Source: Verrucomicrobiaceae bacterium
Lineage (GTDB): Bacteria > Verrucomicrobiota > Verrucomicrobiia > Verrucomicrobiales > Verrucomicrobiaceae
Assembly (NCBI GenBank): GCA_947463285.1
Contig: CANHTV010000233.1
Coordinates: 1 to 6,177 of the forward strand
Direction of reading: 5' to 3'
Length of the DNA: 6,177 nt
The position numbers and the translations under genes are program-made. The notes under the pieces are model-generated. The model saw nothing but the letters and a program-made list of their open reading frames with translations, was not told the origin of the DNA and searched no databases. How positions within the stretch are numbered: position 1 is the stretch's first letter; every line of letters begins with the position of its first letter. Below are positions 5,995 to 6,177 of the stretch, piece after piece.

Positions 5995-6177
5995 ATGGCA
6001 GTGCCCAACCTCACGAACATTCTCAAGCGAATTCTGAAACAGCCGACCGCGCCGTTCCACGAATATCATGTGCGCGACGAAATCGAGTCTCTTCTCAAAG
6101 ATTGCCCCAATGTGAAGCTGAAGCGCGATAAATTTGGCAATCTTCTGGCCACCTACAAAAACGGTAAATCCAAGAGC
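5995..6177 (+). CDS. Zn-dependent peptidase-like protein (M20/M28/M42 clan), 3'-partial
   Basis: Sixty-one in-frame codons run from the ATG at 5995 to the window end without a stop. The N-terminus NILKRILKQPTAPFHEYHVR, then a helix with EIESLL, then KLKRDKFGNLLATYKNG, fits the first ~60 residues of metallopeptidases of the M20/M28/M42 group. Those begin with a helix, a short P-T/S-x-P-x-x-E turn, another helix and a D-x-x-G-N-L/V-I/L-A strand. The zinc ligands lie downstream, outside the window, so neither the family assignment within the clan nor activity can be confirmed. The gene is divergent from the acyltransferase with only 42 bases between the two starts. No signal peptide is seen, so a cytoplasmic aminopeptidase or dipeptidase is the simplest guess. 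Confidence 0.65.
   Translation, partial: MAVPNLTNILKRILKQPTAPFHEYHVRDEIESLLKDCPNVKLKRDKFGNLLATYKNGKSKS

Overview
This window looks like chromosomal DNA from a Gram-negative bacterium of moderately high GC content. A lipid A-type acyltransferase and a cleavable signal peptide support the Gram-negative call. The protein style and the poor Shine-Dalgarno sequences would fit Verrucomicrobiota (Prosthecobacter-like), but no marker here proves that. I see no transposon, integrase, CRISPR array, rRNA or tRNA.

Layout. Positions 2-4963 hold seven tightly packed genes on the + strand: thiD (5' end outside the window), a secreted S41-protease-like protein that appears catalytically dead, a 69-residue IF-1/S1-like protein, a FabG-type reductase, an acyl carrier protein, a YbhN/AglD-type multipass membrane protein, and a broken patatin-like lipase. 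Three junctions are 4-base ATGA overlaps (772-775, 1869-1872, 4141-4144) and the other gaps are 11-41 bases, so a single operon is plausible. A LpxL/HtrB-type acyltransferase lies convergently at 4969-5952 (minus strand). A zinc-peptidase-like gene starts divergently at 5995 and runs off the window.

How the genes may work together. From fabG to the acyltransferase, every gene has a lipid theme: a beta-ketoacyl reductase, a carrier for acyl chains, a membrane protein of a lipid-flippase/synthase-related family, an acyl hydrolase and an acyltransferase. This suggests a small accessory module for making, moving or remodelling an envelope lipid, with the hydrolase now lost. The first three genes (thiamine biosynthesis, pseudoprotease, IF-1-like) have no obvious link to that theme and may simply be co-transcribed.

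The strongest unusual points are: the patatin gene, which carries two in-frame TGA codons and one homopolymer frameshift yet has a recognisable reading frame to its old stop; the S41 homologue lacking the Ser/Lys dyad and the PDZ domain; and the IF-1-like small protein translationally coupled to it. I found no convincing evidence of a wholly new system.
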